This document shows, one piece after another, positions 1 through 6,429 of a stretch of 6,500 nucleotides of DNA. The stretch lies in the NCBI GenBank assembly GCA_005877565.1, contig VBOK01000105.1:1-6500 (forward strand). The letters run 5' to 3'. A program made the translations under genes and the position numbers. Position 1 is the stretch's first letter. Each line of letters opens with the position of its first letter. Source of the stretch: Nitrospirota bacterium (GTDB taxonomy: Bacteria > Nitrospirota > Nitrospiria > Nitrospirales > NS-4). The notes under the pieces are model-generated. The model saw nothing but the letters and a program-made list of their open reading frames with translations, was not told the DNA's origin and did not search any database.

Positions 1-98
1 AAAAGGACGTGGCCAGCACCGCGCTGCGCACCAAGGCCGGCATCGAGGCGGCCCTTGAAAAGGGGCGCGCGCTGCTCGCGGAGTCCACGGCTGCGTAG
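1..98 (+). CDS. 3' end of an unidentified gene (partial)
   Basis: The first complete codon is at position 3 and the frame runs 31 codons to a TAG at 96-98. The readable tail is rich in Ala, Leu, Glu, Lys and Arg (for example AGIEAALEKGRALLAES) and looks like a soluble amphipathic helix that ends the protein. The codons favour G/C at third positions like the neighbouring genes, and a hairpin follows 12 nt after the stop; both support a real gene end. I do not recognise the family. The competing frame that continues to position 273 gives an Arg/Ser-rich low-quality protein that crosses the hairpin and the promoter, so it was not chosen. Confidence 0.6.
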   Translation, partial: KDVASTALRTKAGIEAALEKGRALLAESTAA

Positions 99-110
99 TA
101 CGCGTCACGG

Positions 111-147
111 GCGGGTCCTGGCTCTGCCGGACCCGCTCCGCTCTTTC
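111..147 (+). terminator. Possible intrinsic terminator after the first gene
   Basis: An 8-bp perfect inverted repeat (gcgggtcc 111-118 with ggacccgc 129-136) is extended by an inner GGC/GCC pair (120-122 with 126-128) around a TCT loop, leaving one bulged T. The tail that follows (137-147) is pyrimidine-rich but has only a short T run, so termination may be weak or factor-assisted. It lies 12 nt after the stop of the upstream gene and before the fusA promoter, where a terminator is expected. Confidence 0.55.
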
Positions 148-196
148 AGGCGAAACCCCGCCTTCTCAATCGACACCCGATCTGGTCGCCTCGGTC

Positions 197-225
197 TTGA
201 CGCCGACGCGCTGATCCTCTATAGT
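197..225 (+). promoter_or_regulatory. sigma70-type promoter for fusA
   Basis: The -35 box TTGACG (197-202) and the -10 box TATAGT (220-225) are separated by exactly 17 nt; each is one base from consensus. Transcription would begin near 232, giving a leader of about 145 nt before the fusA start codon at 377. It lies downstream of the candidate terminator, so fusA appears to have its own transcription start. Confidence 0.75.
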
Positions 226-231
226 ATCTCG

Positions 232-376
232 TCAATCGGCCGAGGCCCTTCCTACCCGTTCATTTCCGCGTAATCCCGGCCCCCACGCTCAAACCGTGCC
301 CGTGGCTTCTGCAGGGAACGATAGAGGAAGCGCAGTCGTGTCGGTAGTCGATCTTAAGCAGTCAGCGGAGAGGATT
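232..376 (+). other. fusA 5' leader, with Shine-Dalgarno near its end
   Basis: This stretch lies between the predicted transcription start and the fusA ATG. It ends in a good ribosome binding site: GGAG at 367-370, six nucleotides before the ATG, embedded in GGAGAGG. The rest contains in-frame GTG codons (296 and 338), but the peptide they would add is not part of EF-G. I recognise no riboswitch or attenuator. Confidence 0.45.
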
Positions 377-2461
377 ATGCCCCGATCACACGAGCTGAAG
401 AAAATTCGGAACATTGGCATCATGGCGCACATCGATGCCGGCAAGACCACGACCACCGAGCGCATCCTGTACTACACCGGCGTCGCCCACAAGATGGGCG
501 AGGTCCATGACGGCACCACTGTCATGGATTACATGGAACAGGAGCGTGAACGGGGCATCACGATCACGTCGGCCGCGACCGTCTGCGAGTGGCGCAAGCA
601 CCGCATCAACATCATCGACACACCCGGGCACGTGGACTTCACCATCGAGGTCGAGCGGTCGCTGCGCGTGCTCGACGGCGCCGTGGCGGTATTCGACGCT
701 GTGCAGGGCGTCGAGCCGCAGTCCGAAACGGTATGGCGGCAGGCCGATCGCTATAAGGTGCCCCGCATCGTGTTCATCAACAAGATGGACCGGACGGGGG
801 CGGATTTCTTCATGAGCGTGAAGAGCATCATGGACCGGCTCGGCGCCCGCGCGGTGCCGGTGCAGCTGCCGATCGGGCGGGAGGGCGACTTCAAGGGCCA
901 CGTTGATCTGGTCACCATGAAGGCGATGACCTTCAAGGACGAAACCAAGGGCGCCCAGTACGACGTGAACGAGATCCCGGCAGGGATGCTGGAGCAGGCG
1001 AAGGAGTATCGCGAGAAGATGCTCGAATCAATCGCCGAGTTCGACGATGCGATCATGGACAAGTACCTGCATGGCAAGGAGCTGACCGAGGAAGAGGTCC
1101 GGCAGTGCATCCGGATCGGGACCATCGCGATGAAGATCAGCCCGTGCCTGTGCGGCTCCGCCTTCAAGAACAAGGGCATCCAGCACCTGCTGGACGCGGT
1201 GGTGGACTACCTGCCCTCGCCGCTGGACAAACCGCCGGTGCTGGGCTACAGCCTGGACGGCGAGCGCCGGATCGAGCGCAAGGCCTCCGACAGCGAGCCG
1301 CTCTGTGCGATCGCCTTCAAGATGCTGAACGATCCGCACATCGGCCAGCTGACCTTCGTCCGGGTCTACTCCGGTGTGATCACCCAGGGGATGAGCCTCT
1401 ACAATGCGAACAAGGGAAAGACCGAACGGGCCAGCCGGCTGGTCAAGATGCACGCCGACAAGCGCGAGGAGATCGACGAAATCTACGCCGGCGAGATCGG
1501 CGCCGTCGTCGGATTGAAGCTGGCCACCACCGGCGACACGCTCTGCGAGGAAAAGCATCCGATCCGGCTTGAGCTCATGAAGTTCCCCGAGCCCGTCATC
1601 GCGATGGCGATCGAGCCCAAGACCAAGCAGGATCAGGAGAAGATGGGCTATGCCTTGAGCCGGTTGGCCCAGGAGGATCCCACGTTCAAGGTCAAGATGG
1701 ACGAGGAGACCGGCGAGACGGTCATCTCCGGCATGGGGGAACTGCATCTCGAAATCCTGGTGGACCGTCTCAAGCGGGAGTTCAGAGTGGAGGCCAACAC
1801 GGGCGCGCCGGAAGTGGCCTATCGCGAAGCGATCCTGGCGGAGGCGGAAGCCGAAGGGAAGCACATCAAGCAGTCCGGCGGCCGCGGCCAGTACGGGCAT
1901 GTGATCCTGACGGTCAAGCCGGCGGAACCCGGCAAGGGCTTGGTCTTCGTGAACGATATCCGCGGCGGGGCCATCCCCAAGGAGTACATCTCCGCGGTCC
2001 AGAAGGGCGTGGAGGAGGGGATGACCATGGGCCCCCTGGCTGGATTCCCCCTGCTGGACGTGGAAGTGCACGTCATCGACGGGTCCTACCACGAGGTGGA
2101 CTCCAGCGAGATGGCGTTCAAGATCGCCAGCAACATGGCCTTCAAGTCGGCGCTCCTGAAAGCCAAGCCCGTTCTGCTCGAGCCGATCATGCGCGTCGAA
2201 GTGGTGACGCCGAACGAGTACACCGGCGACGTGATCGGCGACCTAAACTCCCGACGCGGGCACATCGTCGGCATGAACACGCGCGCGACCGCCTCGGTCG
2301 TGGAGGCGTTGGTGCCGCTCGCCGCGATGTTCGGCTATGCGACCGTCGTCCGGTCGAAGACCCAGGGGCGTGCCACGTTCACGATGGACTTCAAGGAGTA
2401 CCAGCCCTGCCCCAAGCCGGTCCAGGACGCGATCATCGCCAAATACACCGGCAAGACCTGA
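377..2461 (+). CDS. fusA: Elongation factor G (translocation GTPase)
   Basis: EF-G binds the ribosome with GTP and drives translocation of mRNA and tRNA; with RRF it also helps split ribosomes for recycling. It acts in the cytoplasm. The product is 694 aa, a normal family length. All GTPase motifs are present: P-loop AHIDAGKT (17-24), switch I RGITI (59-63), DTPGH (81-85), NKMD (135-138) and GSAF (260-263). Domain IV carries GGRGQYGH (501-508) and its tip carries GSYHEVDSSE, with H572 matching the translocation-critical His of E. coli (H583). The C-terminal domain V ends normally. The start at ATG 377 is chosen because it has a Shine-Dalgarno (GGAG 367-370) and gives the usual N-terminus leading into KKIRNIGI; the frame is open upstream to GTG 296, but that extension is not EF-G-like. 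No rpsL, rpsG or tuf flanks it, unlike the classical str operon. The canonical motifs favour a working EF-G over a divergent paralogue, though a second fusA elsewhere cannot be excluded. Confidence 0.97.
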   Translation: MPRSHELKKIRNIGIMAHIDAGKTTTTERILYYTGVAHKMGEVHDGTTVMDYMEQERERGITITSAATVCEWRKHRINIIDTPGHVDFTIEVERSLRVLDGAVAVFDAVQGVEPQSETVWRQADRYKVPRIVFINKMDRTGADFFMSVKSIMDRLGARAVPVQLPIGREGDFKGHVDLVTMKAMTFKDETKGAQYDVNEIPAGMLEQAKEYREKMLESIAEFDDAIMDKYLHGKELTEEEVRQCIRIGTIAMKISPCLCGSAFKNKGIQHLLDAVVDYLPSPLDKPPVLGYSLDGERRIERKASDSEPLCAIAFKMLNDPHIGQLTFVRVYSGVITQGMSLYNANKGKTERASRLVKMHADKREEIDEIYAGEIGAVVGLKLATTGDTLCEEKHPIRLELMKFPEPVIAMAIEPKTKQDQEKMGYALSRLAQEDPTFKVKMDEETGETVISGMGELHLEILVDRLKREFRVEANTGAPEVAYREAILAEAEAEGKHIKQSGGRGQYGHVILTVKPAEPGKGLVFVNDIRGGAIPKEYISAVQKGVEEGMTMGPLAGFPLLDVEVHVIDGSYHEVDSSEMAFKIASNMAFKSALLKAKPVLLEPIMRVEVVTPNEYTGDVIGDLNSRRGHIVGMNTRATASVVEALVPLAAMFGYATVVRSKTQGRATFTMDFKEYQPCPKPVQDAIIAKYTGKT

Positions 2462-2492
2462 CAGTCGTCCAACCTCTTCGCCTCGAAATTTC

Positions 2493-2501
2493 TGCTACAA
2501 T
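2493..2501 (+). promoter_or_regulatory. Candidate extended -10 promoter for the pdh operon
   Basis: TGC followed by TACAAT (2496-2501) matches an extended -10 element (TGn plus a hexamer one base from TATAAT). No convincing -35 box is seen 16-18 nt upstream, which extended -10 promoters can tolerate. The predicted start of transcription, about 7 nt past the hexamer, falls on the pdhA GTG at 2508. It sits in the 46-nt gap after fusA, where no terminator hairpin is evident, so read-through from fusA is also possible. Confidence 0.45.
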
Positions 2502-2507
2502 GCCAGT

Positions 2508-3473
2508 GTGGAACGAGCGCACCTGGTCCATCTCTACACCCAGATGCTCCTGATCCGACGCTTCGAGGAGCGGACCGCGGAGATGTACGCGCTCGGCAAG
2601 ATCGGCGGGTTTTGCCACCTCTGCATCGGGGAAGAGGCCGTGGCCGTGGGCGCCGTGGACGCGCTGCGGCCCGATGACTACGTTTTCTCTGCCTACCGCG
2701 ATCACGGCCATTGCCTCGCCCGGGGCTCAGACCCGAAGCGCGTCATGGCCGAGCTCTTCGGTCGAGTCACCGGATTGTGCAAGGGGAAGGGCGGCTCCAT
2801 GCACCTCGTGGATGCGGAGCGTCGGTTCATGGGCGGCTATGCCATCGTCGGCGGACATCTGCCGCTGGCGGCCGGCGTGGCCTTCGCCGTGAAGTATCGC
2901 GGCGGCGACCAGGTGGTCCTGTGCTTCTTCGGCGAGGGGGCCGTGCCGAGCGGCGCGTGCCATGAAACGCTGAACCTGGCCGCGCTCTGGGGGCTGCCGG
3001 TGCTGTTTCTCTGCGAGAACAACCGCTACGGGATGGGCACGCCGGTCGAACGCGCGGTCGCGCTCTACTCCGACGTCGCCCAGAACGCCGCCGCCTACGG
3101 CATCGAAGCCGGCCGGGTCGATGGCATGGACGTGCTGGCCGTCCGCGACGCAGTCGGCAAAGCCGTTGAGCAGGTCCGCACCCGCCAGCGTCCGTATTTC
3201 CTGGAGGCGGTGACGTACCGGTTTCTCGGCCATTCGATGGCCGATCCCGCCCACGGTCATTACCGGACGAAGGCCGAGGTGGATGAAGCCAAGAAGCGGG
3301 ACCCGGTTCTGCTGTTACGCACCCGGATGCTGAGTGAACGGCTGGCGACCGAGGCAGACATCAAGCGCATCGAACAGGAAGTCGCGCAGATCGTCCGCGA
3401 GGCGGTGGAGTTTGCCGATGCCAGTCCGGTGCCACCCGTGACCGCGCTGGAAGAGGATGTGTACACATCATGA
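2508..3473 (+). CDS. pdhA: Pyruvate dehydrogenase E1 component, alpha subunit
   Basis: E1 alpha pairs with E1 beta to decarboxylate pyruvate on thiamine diphosphate and pass the acetyl group to the lipoyl arm of E2. The product is 321 aa, usual for the alpha subunit of heterotetrameric E1. Visible features are the RRFEE segment (17-21), the GFCHLCIGEEAVAVG block (34-48), the TPP/Mg motif GEG (142-144) followed 26 residues later by NN (171-172) and RYGMGTP, and the active-site loop YRFLGHSMADP (237-247). The usual GDG is GEG here. The GTG at 2508 is the only start that keeps the conserved N-terminal helix without reaching back into fusA; ATG 2544 would cut it. No Shine-Dalgarno precedes it. 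The stop overlaps the pdhB ATG by 4 nt. Acetoin or branched-chain 2-oxoacid E1 are alternatives; the NNRYGMGT signature resembles mitochondrial pyruvate E1 and favours pyruvate. Confidence 0.9.
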   Translation: MERAHLVHLYTQMLLIRRFEERTAEMYALGKIGGFCHLCIGEEAVAVGAVDALRPDDYVFSAYRDHGHCLARGSDPKRVMAELFGRVTGLCKGKGGSMHLVDAERRFMGGYAIVGGHLPLAAGVAFAVKYRGGDQVVLCFFGEGAVPSGACHETLNLAALWGLPVLFLCENNRYGMGTPVERAVALYSDVAQNAAAYGIEAGRVDGMDVLAVRDAVGKAVEQVRTRQRPYFLEAVTYRFLGHSMADPAHGHYRTKAEVDEAKKRDPVLLLRTRMLSERLATEADIKRIEQEVAQIVREAVEFADASPVPPVTALEEDVYTS

Positions 3474-4447
3474 AGGCGACATACCGGGAAGCGCTGAACC
3501 AGGCCCTGCGCGAGGAGATGCGGCGGGACGACCGGGTCTTCCTGATCGGGGAGGACGTGGCCTATTACCAGGGCGCCTTCAAGGTCAGCAAGGGGTTCCT
3601 GGAAGAATTCGGCTCGCGACGCGTTGTGGACACGCCGATCACCGAGCTGGGCTTCACCGGCCTGGCCATCGGAGCGGCCATGGCGGGGCTCCGCCCGGTC
3701 GTCGAAGTGATGACGTTCAACTTCGCCATCCTCGCGATGGATCAGATCGTCAACAACGCGGCGAAGATCCGCTACATGTCCGGAGGACAGCTCAGCGTGC
3801 CGATCGTGATCCGGGGCCCGGGTTCGGCGGCGCACCAACTGGCGGCCCAGCATTCGCAAAGCCTGGAAGCGTGGTTCTGCCACGTGCCGGGCTTAAAGGT
3901 GGTGGCGCCCGCAACGCCGCATGACGCCAAGGGGCTCATCAAGAGCGCGATCCGGGACGAGAACCCCGTCATCTTCATCGAGGCACAACTGCTGTACCCC
4001 ATGCAGGGCGAAATCGGAGACGGCGACTACACGATCCCGCTCGGCGTCGCGGAAGTGAAGCGACCGGGGACCGACGTGACGCTCATCGCCTATTCTAAAA
4101 TGTTGCTGGTGGCGTTGGAAGCGGCTGAGAAGTTGGCGCAGGAAGGCATCCAGGCGGAAGTGGTCGACCCGCGCACGCTGCGCCCGCTGGATCTGACGAC
4201 CTTGGCCGCGTCGGCGAAGAAAACCGGCAAGGTCGTCGTCGTCGAAGAGGGCTGGCCCTTTGCCGGGCTCGGCGCGCAGATCGCCGAGAGCCTGTATCGT
4301 CAGGTGTTCGATTATCTCGATGGTCCGATCGTCCGTGTCACCGGGCGGGACGCGCCGATGCCGTACGCGCGCGACCTCGAGGACGCCGCCATCCCGGACG
4401 CGGACCAGGTGGTGGCCGCGGCGCATCAGGTGCTGTACAGGACGTAG
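3470..4447 (+). CDS. pdhB: Pyruvate dehydrogenase E1 component, beta subunit
   Basis: This is the partner of PdhA in the alpha2beta2 E1; the cofactor is bound at the alpha/beta interface. The product is 325 aa, standard length. The N-terminal domain carries GEDVAYYQGAFKVSKG (27-42) and DTPITE, whose E59 is the Glu that activates the thiamine aminopyrimidine ring in this family. RGPG (115-118) and AAQHSQS (125-131, with H128) form the conserved stretch near the active site. The C-terminal transketolase domain contains EVVDPRTLRPLD and the VVVVEEGWPFAG block. The ATG overlaps the pdhA stop (ATGA, 3470-3473), implying translational coupling; AGAGGA at 3452-3457 is a rather distant ribosome binding site. 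pdhC begins 4 nt after its stop. As with PdhA, substrate is inferred from context and overall resemblance. Confidence 0.93.
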   Translation: MKATYREALNQALREEMRRDDRVFLIGEDVAYYQGAFKVSKGFLEEFGSRRVVDTPITELGFTGLAIGAAMAGLRPVVEVMTFNFAILAMDQIVNNAAKIRYMSGGQLSVPIVIRGPGSAAHQLAAQHSQSLEAWFCHVPGLKVVAPATPHDAKGLIKSAIRDENPVIFIEAQLLYPMQGEIGDGDYTIPLGVAEVKRPGTDVTLIAYSKMLLVALEAAEKLAQEGIQAEVVDPRTLRPLDLTTLAASAKKTGKVVVVEEGWPFAGLGAQIAESLYRQVFDYLDGPIVRVTGRDAPMPYARDLEDAAIPDADQVVAAAHQVLYRT

Positions 4448-4451
4448 CCTC

Positions 4452-5600
4452 ATGGCCAGTCGTGTGATCATGCCCAAGCTGACGGACTCGATGGAGGAAG
4501 GCGTCGTCGTGAAATGGCGAAAGGCCGAAGGCGAGCGCGTCGAGAGCGGCGACGTGCTCGCGGAAATCGAGACCGACAAGGCGGTGATGGACCTCGAGGC
4601 GTTCGCGTCCGGGACGCTCCGCAAGATCCTGGTCCCTGAAGGGACGACCGTGCCGTCCGGCACCCTTATCGGTGTGATCGGGGAGTCTGATGAGGACATT
4701 CGGGGCATCCTTGCCGGTGCTCAGCCTTCAGCGGCGCGCCCCATCACGCCGCGCCCGTCACCCGCCGCCGTCGCATCGCCGGAGGAGGACAAGCGGGCAT
4801 CCCCTCGTGTCCGCACGCTGGCCCGCGAGCACGGGATCGATCTGAAAGCCGTGAAAGGGAGCGGCCCCGGCGGGCGAATCATCGAGCGGGACCTCGAACC
4901 CTTCCTGACCAAGAAGGAACAACCCACTGTGCGGGAGGTTCCCCTCAGCCAGATGCGTAAGGCCATTGTCCGGATGACCACGCAAAGCAAGGCGCCGGTT
5001 CCGCACTTCTACGTGACCATCGAGGTGGAAATGGCCGAGGGGCTCCGGGTGATTGAGGAGTCGAAAAAGGCCTTGCCGTCGTCCCCGATCTCGATCAACC
5101 ATCTGCTCATCGCCGCGGCGGCGCGGGCCCTACGGCAGCACCAGGGCCTCAATGCGTCCTTCGCGGGCGAGACCATTCGGCTCTTCTCCAGCATTGACAT
5201 CGGGATCGCCGTGGCGCTGGAGGACGGCTTGATCGTGCCGGTTCTGCGCGACTGCGGAAGCAAGACCCTCGCGCAGATCGCCGAGGCGGAGCGGGCGCTT
5301 GTGGCCCGGGCACGGGGCCGCGATCTGTCGCCGGAGGAGTACACGGGCGCGACGTTCCTGATTTCCAATCTGGGCAAGTTCGATGTGGAGAGCTTCATCG
5401 CCGTGATCCTGCCGCCCGCTGCTGCGGCGCTCGCGGTGGGCTCCGTGCGGGAGGTGCCCGTCGTCCGGGATGGTCGCGTCGAGGTGGGCCATCGGATGAT
5501 GCTCACGTTATCCTGTGATCACCGCGTGATTGACGGGGCGGTGGCCGCGCAGTTCCTCCAGACATTCAAACAGGCGCTGGAGCGGGCGAGGGACTTATGA
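4452..5600 (+). CDS. pdhC: Dihydrolipoamide acetyltransferase (E2), one lipoyl domain
   Basis: E2 forms the core of the complex: its swinging lipoyl arm takes the acetyl group from E1 and transfers it to CoA. The product is 382 aa. In order it has one lipoyl domain (about 1-78) with the acceptor Lys in ETDKAV (K43); a Pro/Ala-rich linker (about 89-115); a peripheral subunit-binding domain (about 117-152, SPRVRTLAREHGIDL to the GPGGRI turn and ERDLEPF) that docks E1 or E3; and the catalytic domain (about 160-382) ending with the active-site motif DHRVIDG, where H357 and D361 are the expected catalytic pair. ATG 4452 is chosen because the protein then begins directly with the lipoyl-domain strand RVIMPKLTDSM; AGGA at 4439-4442 lies 9 nt upstream. 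The frame is open further upstream inside pdhB, but that extension is a shadow. Its stop overlaps the lipA start by 4 nt. The lipoylation site depends on LipA or an exogenous-lipoate ligase. Confidence 0.93.
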   Translation: MASRVIMPKLTDSMEEGVVVKWRKAEGERVESGDVLAEIETDKAVMDLEAFASGTLRKILVPEGTTVPSGTLIGVIGESDEDIRGILAGAQPSAARPITPRPSPAAVASPEEDKRASPRVRTLAREHGIDLKAVKGSGPGGRIIERDLEPFLTKKEQPTVREVPLSQMRKAIVRMTTQSKAPVPHFYVTIEVEMAEGLRVIEESKKALPSSPISINHLLIAAAARALRQHQGLNASFAGETIRLFSSIDIGIAVALEDGLIVPVLRDCGSKTLAQIAEAERALVARARGRDLSPEEYTGATFLISNLGKFDVESFIAVILPPAAAALAVGSVREVPVVRDGRVEVGHRMMLTLSCDHRVIDGAVAAQFLQTFKQALERARDL

Positions 5601-6369
5601 GCCGACCCATTCCTGTGCTCCAGGAGCCGAGGCCGCGCCTGCCGGCGTGGTTCAAGGTAGAACTGTGCCAGGGGCCGGACTATCAGGAAATCCGGCGGCT
5701 CACCCAGGAGCTAAAGCTCCACACGATCTGCGAAGAGGCGCGGTGCCCGAACGTCTGGGAATGCTGGAACAACCGGACGGCCACGTTCCTGATTCTCGGC
5801 GACGTCTGCACGCGCCGGTGCCATTACTGTGCGGTGACCACCGGCCGGCCCCTGCCGCTGGATGAAGCGGAACCCGAACGGGTGGCGGCGGCGGTGAAGA
5901 GGCTCGGACTCCGCCATGCCGTGATCACGTCGGTCAACCGCGATGAGCTGCCGGACGGTGGCGCGCGGATCTTCGCCGAGACGATCCGGGCCATCCGGAG
6001 ACTGTCCCGCGCCTGTTCCCGTCGGTCCGGCCCCAGGGGAAATACCGGCGGTCGATCGCGGTGCTCGAGGCAGCGGCCAGACGCGGGGCTGCCACCAAGT
6101 CCGGGCTCATGGTCGGTCTGGGCGAAACAGTAGAAGAGGTGCGCGCGGTCATGCGGGAGCTCCACGCGGCTGGATGCGTGATCCTCTCGATTGGACAGTA
6201 CTTGCAACCGACGAAGGCCCACTGGCCGGTCATGCGCTTCTACCCGCCGGAGGAGTTCCGGTTGCTCAAGGAGGAAGGGCTGACGCTGGGTTTCCGCCAT
6301 GTGGAGTCCGGACCGTTGGTGCGTAGCTCCTACCATGCCGCGGAAGGGGCACGTCTTGGCGCGAATTGA
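5597..6369 (+). pseudogene. lipA: Lipoyl synthase, disrupted by internal deletion and frameshift
   Basis: LipA is a radical-SAM enzyme that inserts two sulfurs into the octanoyl chain on lipoyl domains, here presumably that of PdhC. ATG 5597 overlaps the pdhC stop, and GAGG at 5588-5591 is a good ribosome binding site. The first 136 codons are normal: the auxiliary 4Fe-4S cysteines C45, C50, C56, the radical-SAM set C71, C75, C78, and ITSVNRDELPDGG. After position 6004 the original frame turns into Arg/Ser/Gly-rich nonsense and stops at 6131-6133 (178 aa). The real C-terminal part continues in a different frame from 5998 to the TGA at 6367-6369 (123 codons), including ETVPRLFPSVRP, SGLMVGLGET, GQYLQPT and the conserved RSSYHA near the end. 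Between the halves about 36-38 family residues are missing, including the VPDFxG and NHN segments of the barrel. No single frame gives a functional enzyme. It may be a true mutation or an assembly error. Confidence 0.9.
5998..6004 (+). other. Deletion junction in lipA (shared heptamer gagactg)
   Basis: The seven bases are read meaningfully in both frames: as the end of the upstream half (cgg aga ctg, Arg-Arg-Leu, continuing AIR) and as the beginning of the downstream half (gag act gtc, Glu-Thr-Val, beginning ETVPRLFP). In an intact lipA these would be two separate sites about 115 nt apart. One surviving copy at the exact join is the signature of loss between short direct repeats. Confidence 0.75.
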
Positions 6370-6394
6370 CTCTCCTCCCCCCCCTCCCTATAAT
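6366..6394 (+). promoter_or_regulatory. Near-consensus sigma70 promoter with a C-tract spacer
   Basis: TTGACT (6366-6371) and TATAAT (6389-6394, perfect -10) are separated by exactly 17 nt. The -35 box overlaps the lipA stop codon (6367-6369). The spacer is almost all pyrimidine and contains eight consecutive C (6377-6384). Transcription would begin near 6401 and read into the gene at the right edge. Confidence 0.8.
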
Positions 6395-6429
6395 GCGCAG
6401 GTTTCCGCGGCCCCCGTCTGCGAGTGGCT

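Noticed and set aside
55..273. Small plus-strand frame overlapping the first gene's end and the fusA promoter
   Set aside because: Its product is low-complexity Arg/Ser-rich, it runs through the hairpin and promoter, and the frame ending at 98 is the better coding candidate.
296..376. Upstream GTG start that would lengthen EF-G by 27 residues
   Set aside because: The added peptide has no EF-G similarity, no ribosome binding site suits it, and ATG 377 has a good one and the usual family N-terminus.
1028..2092. Long minus-strand open frame (354 codons) opposite fusA
   Set aside because: It lies wholly within the strongly conserved EF-G gene, has His/Asp/Leu-rich composition typical of antisense frames in GC-rich DNA, and shows no recognisable domain.
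4260..4451. N-terminal extension of PdhC into pdhB
   Set aside because: The extension is Arg/Ser-rich and out of frame with pdhB; the lipoyl domain begins right after ATG 4452.
3893..4708. Minus-strand open frame across the pdhB-pdhC junction
   Set aside because: It is antisense to two well-supported genes and has no family signature; its openness follows from GC-rich codon bias.
5997..6133. Programmed ribosomal frameshift in lipA
   Set aside because: No slippery heptamer or downstream structure stands out, and a frameshift could not restore the roughly 37 missing residues of the barrel.
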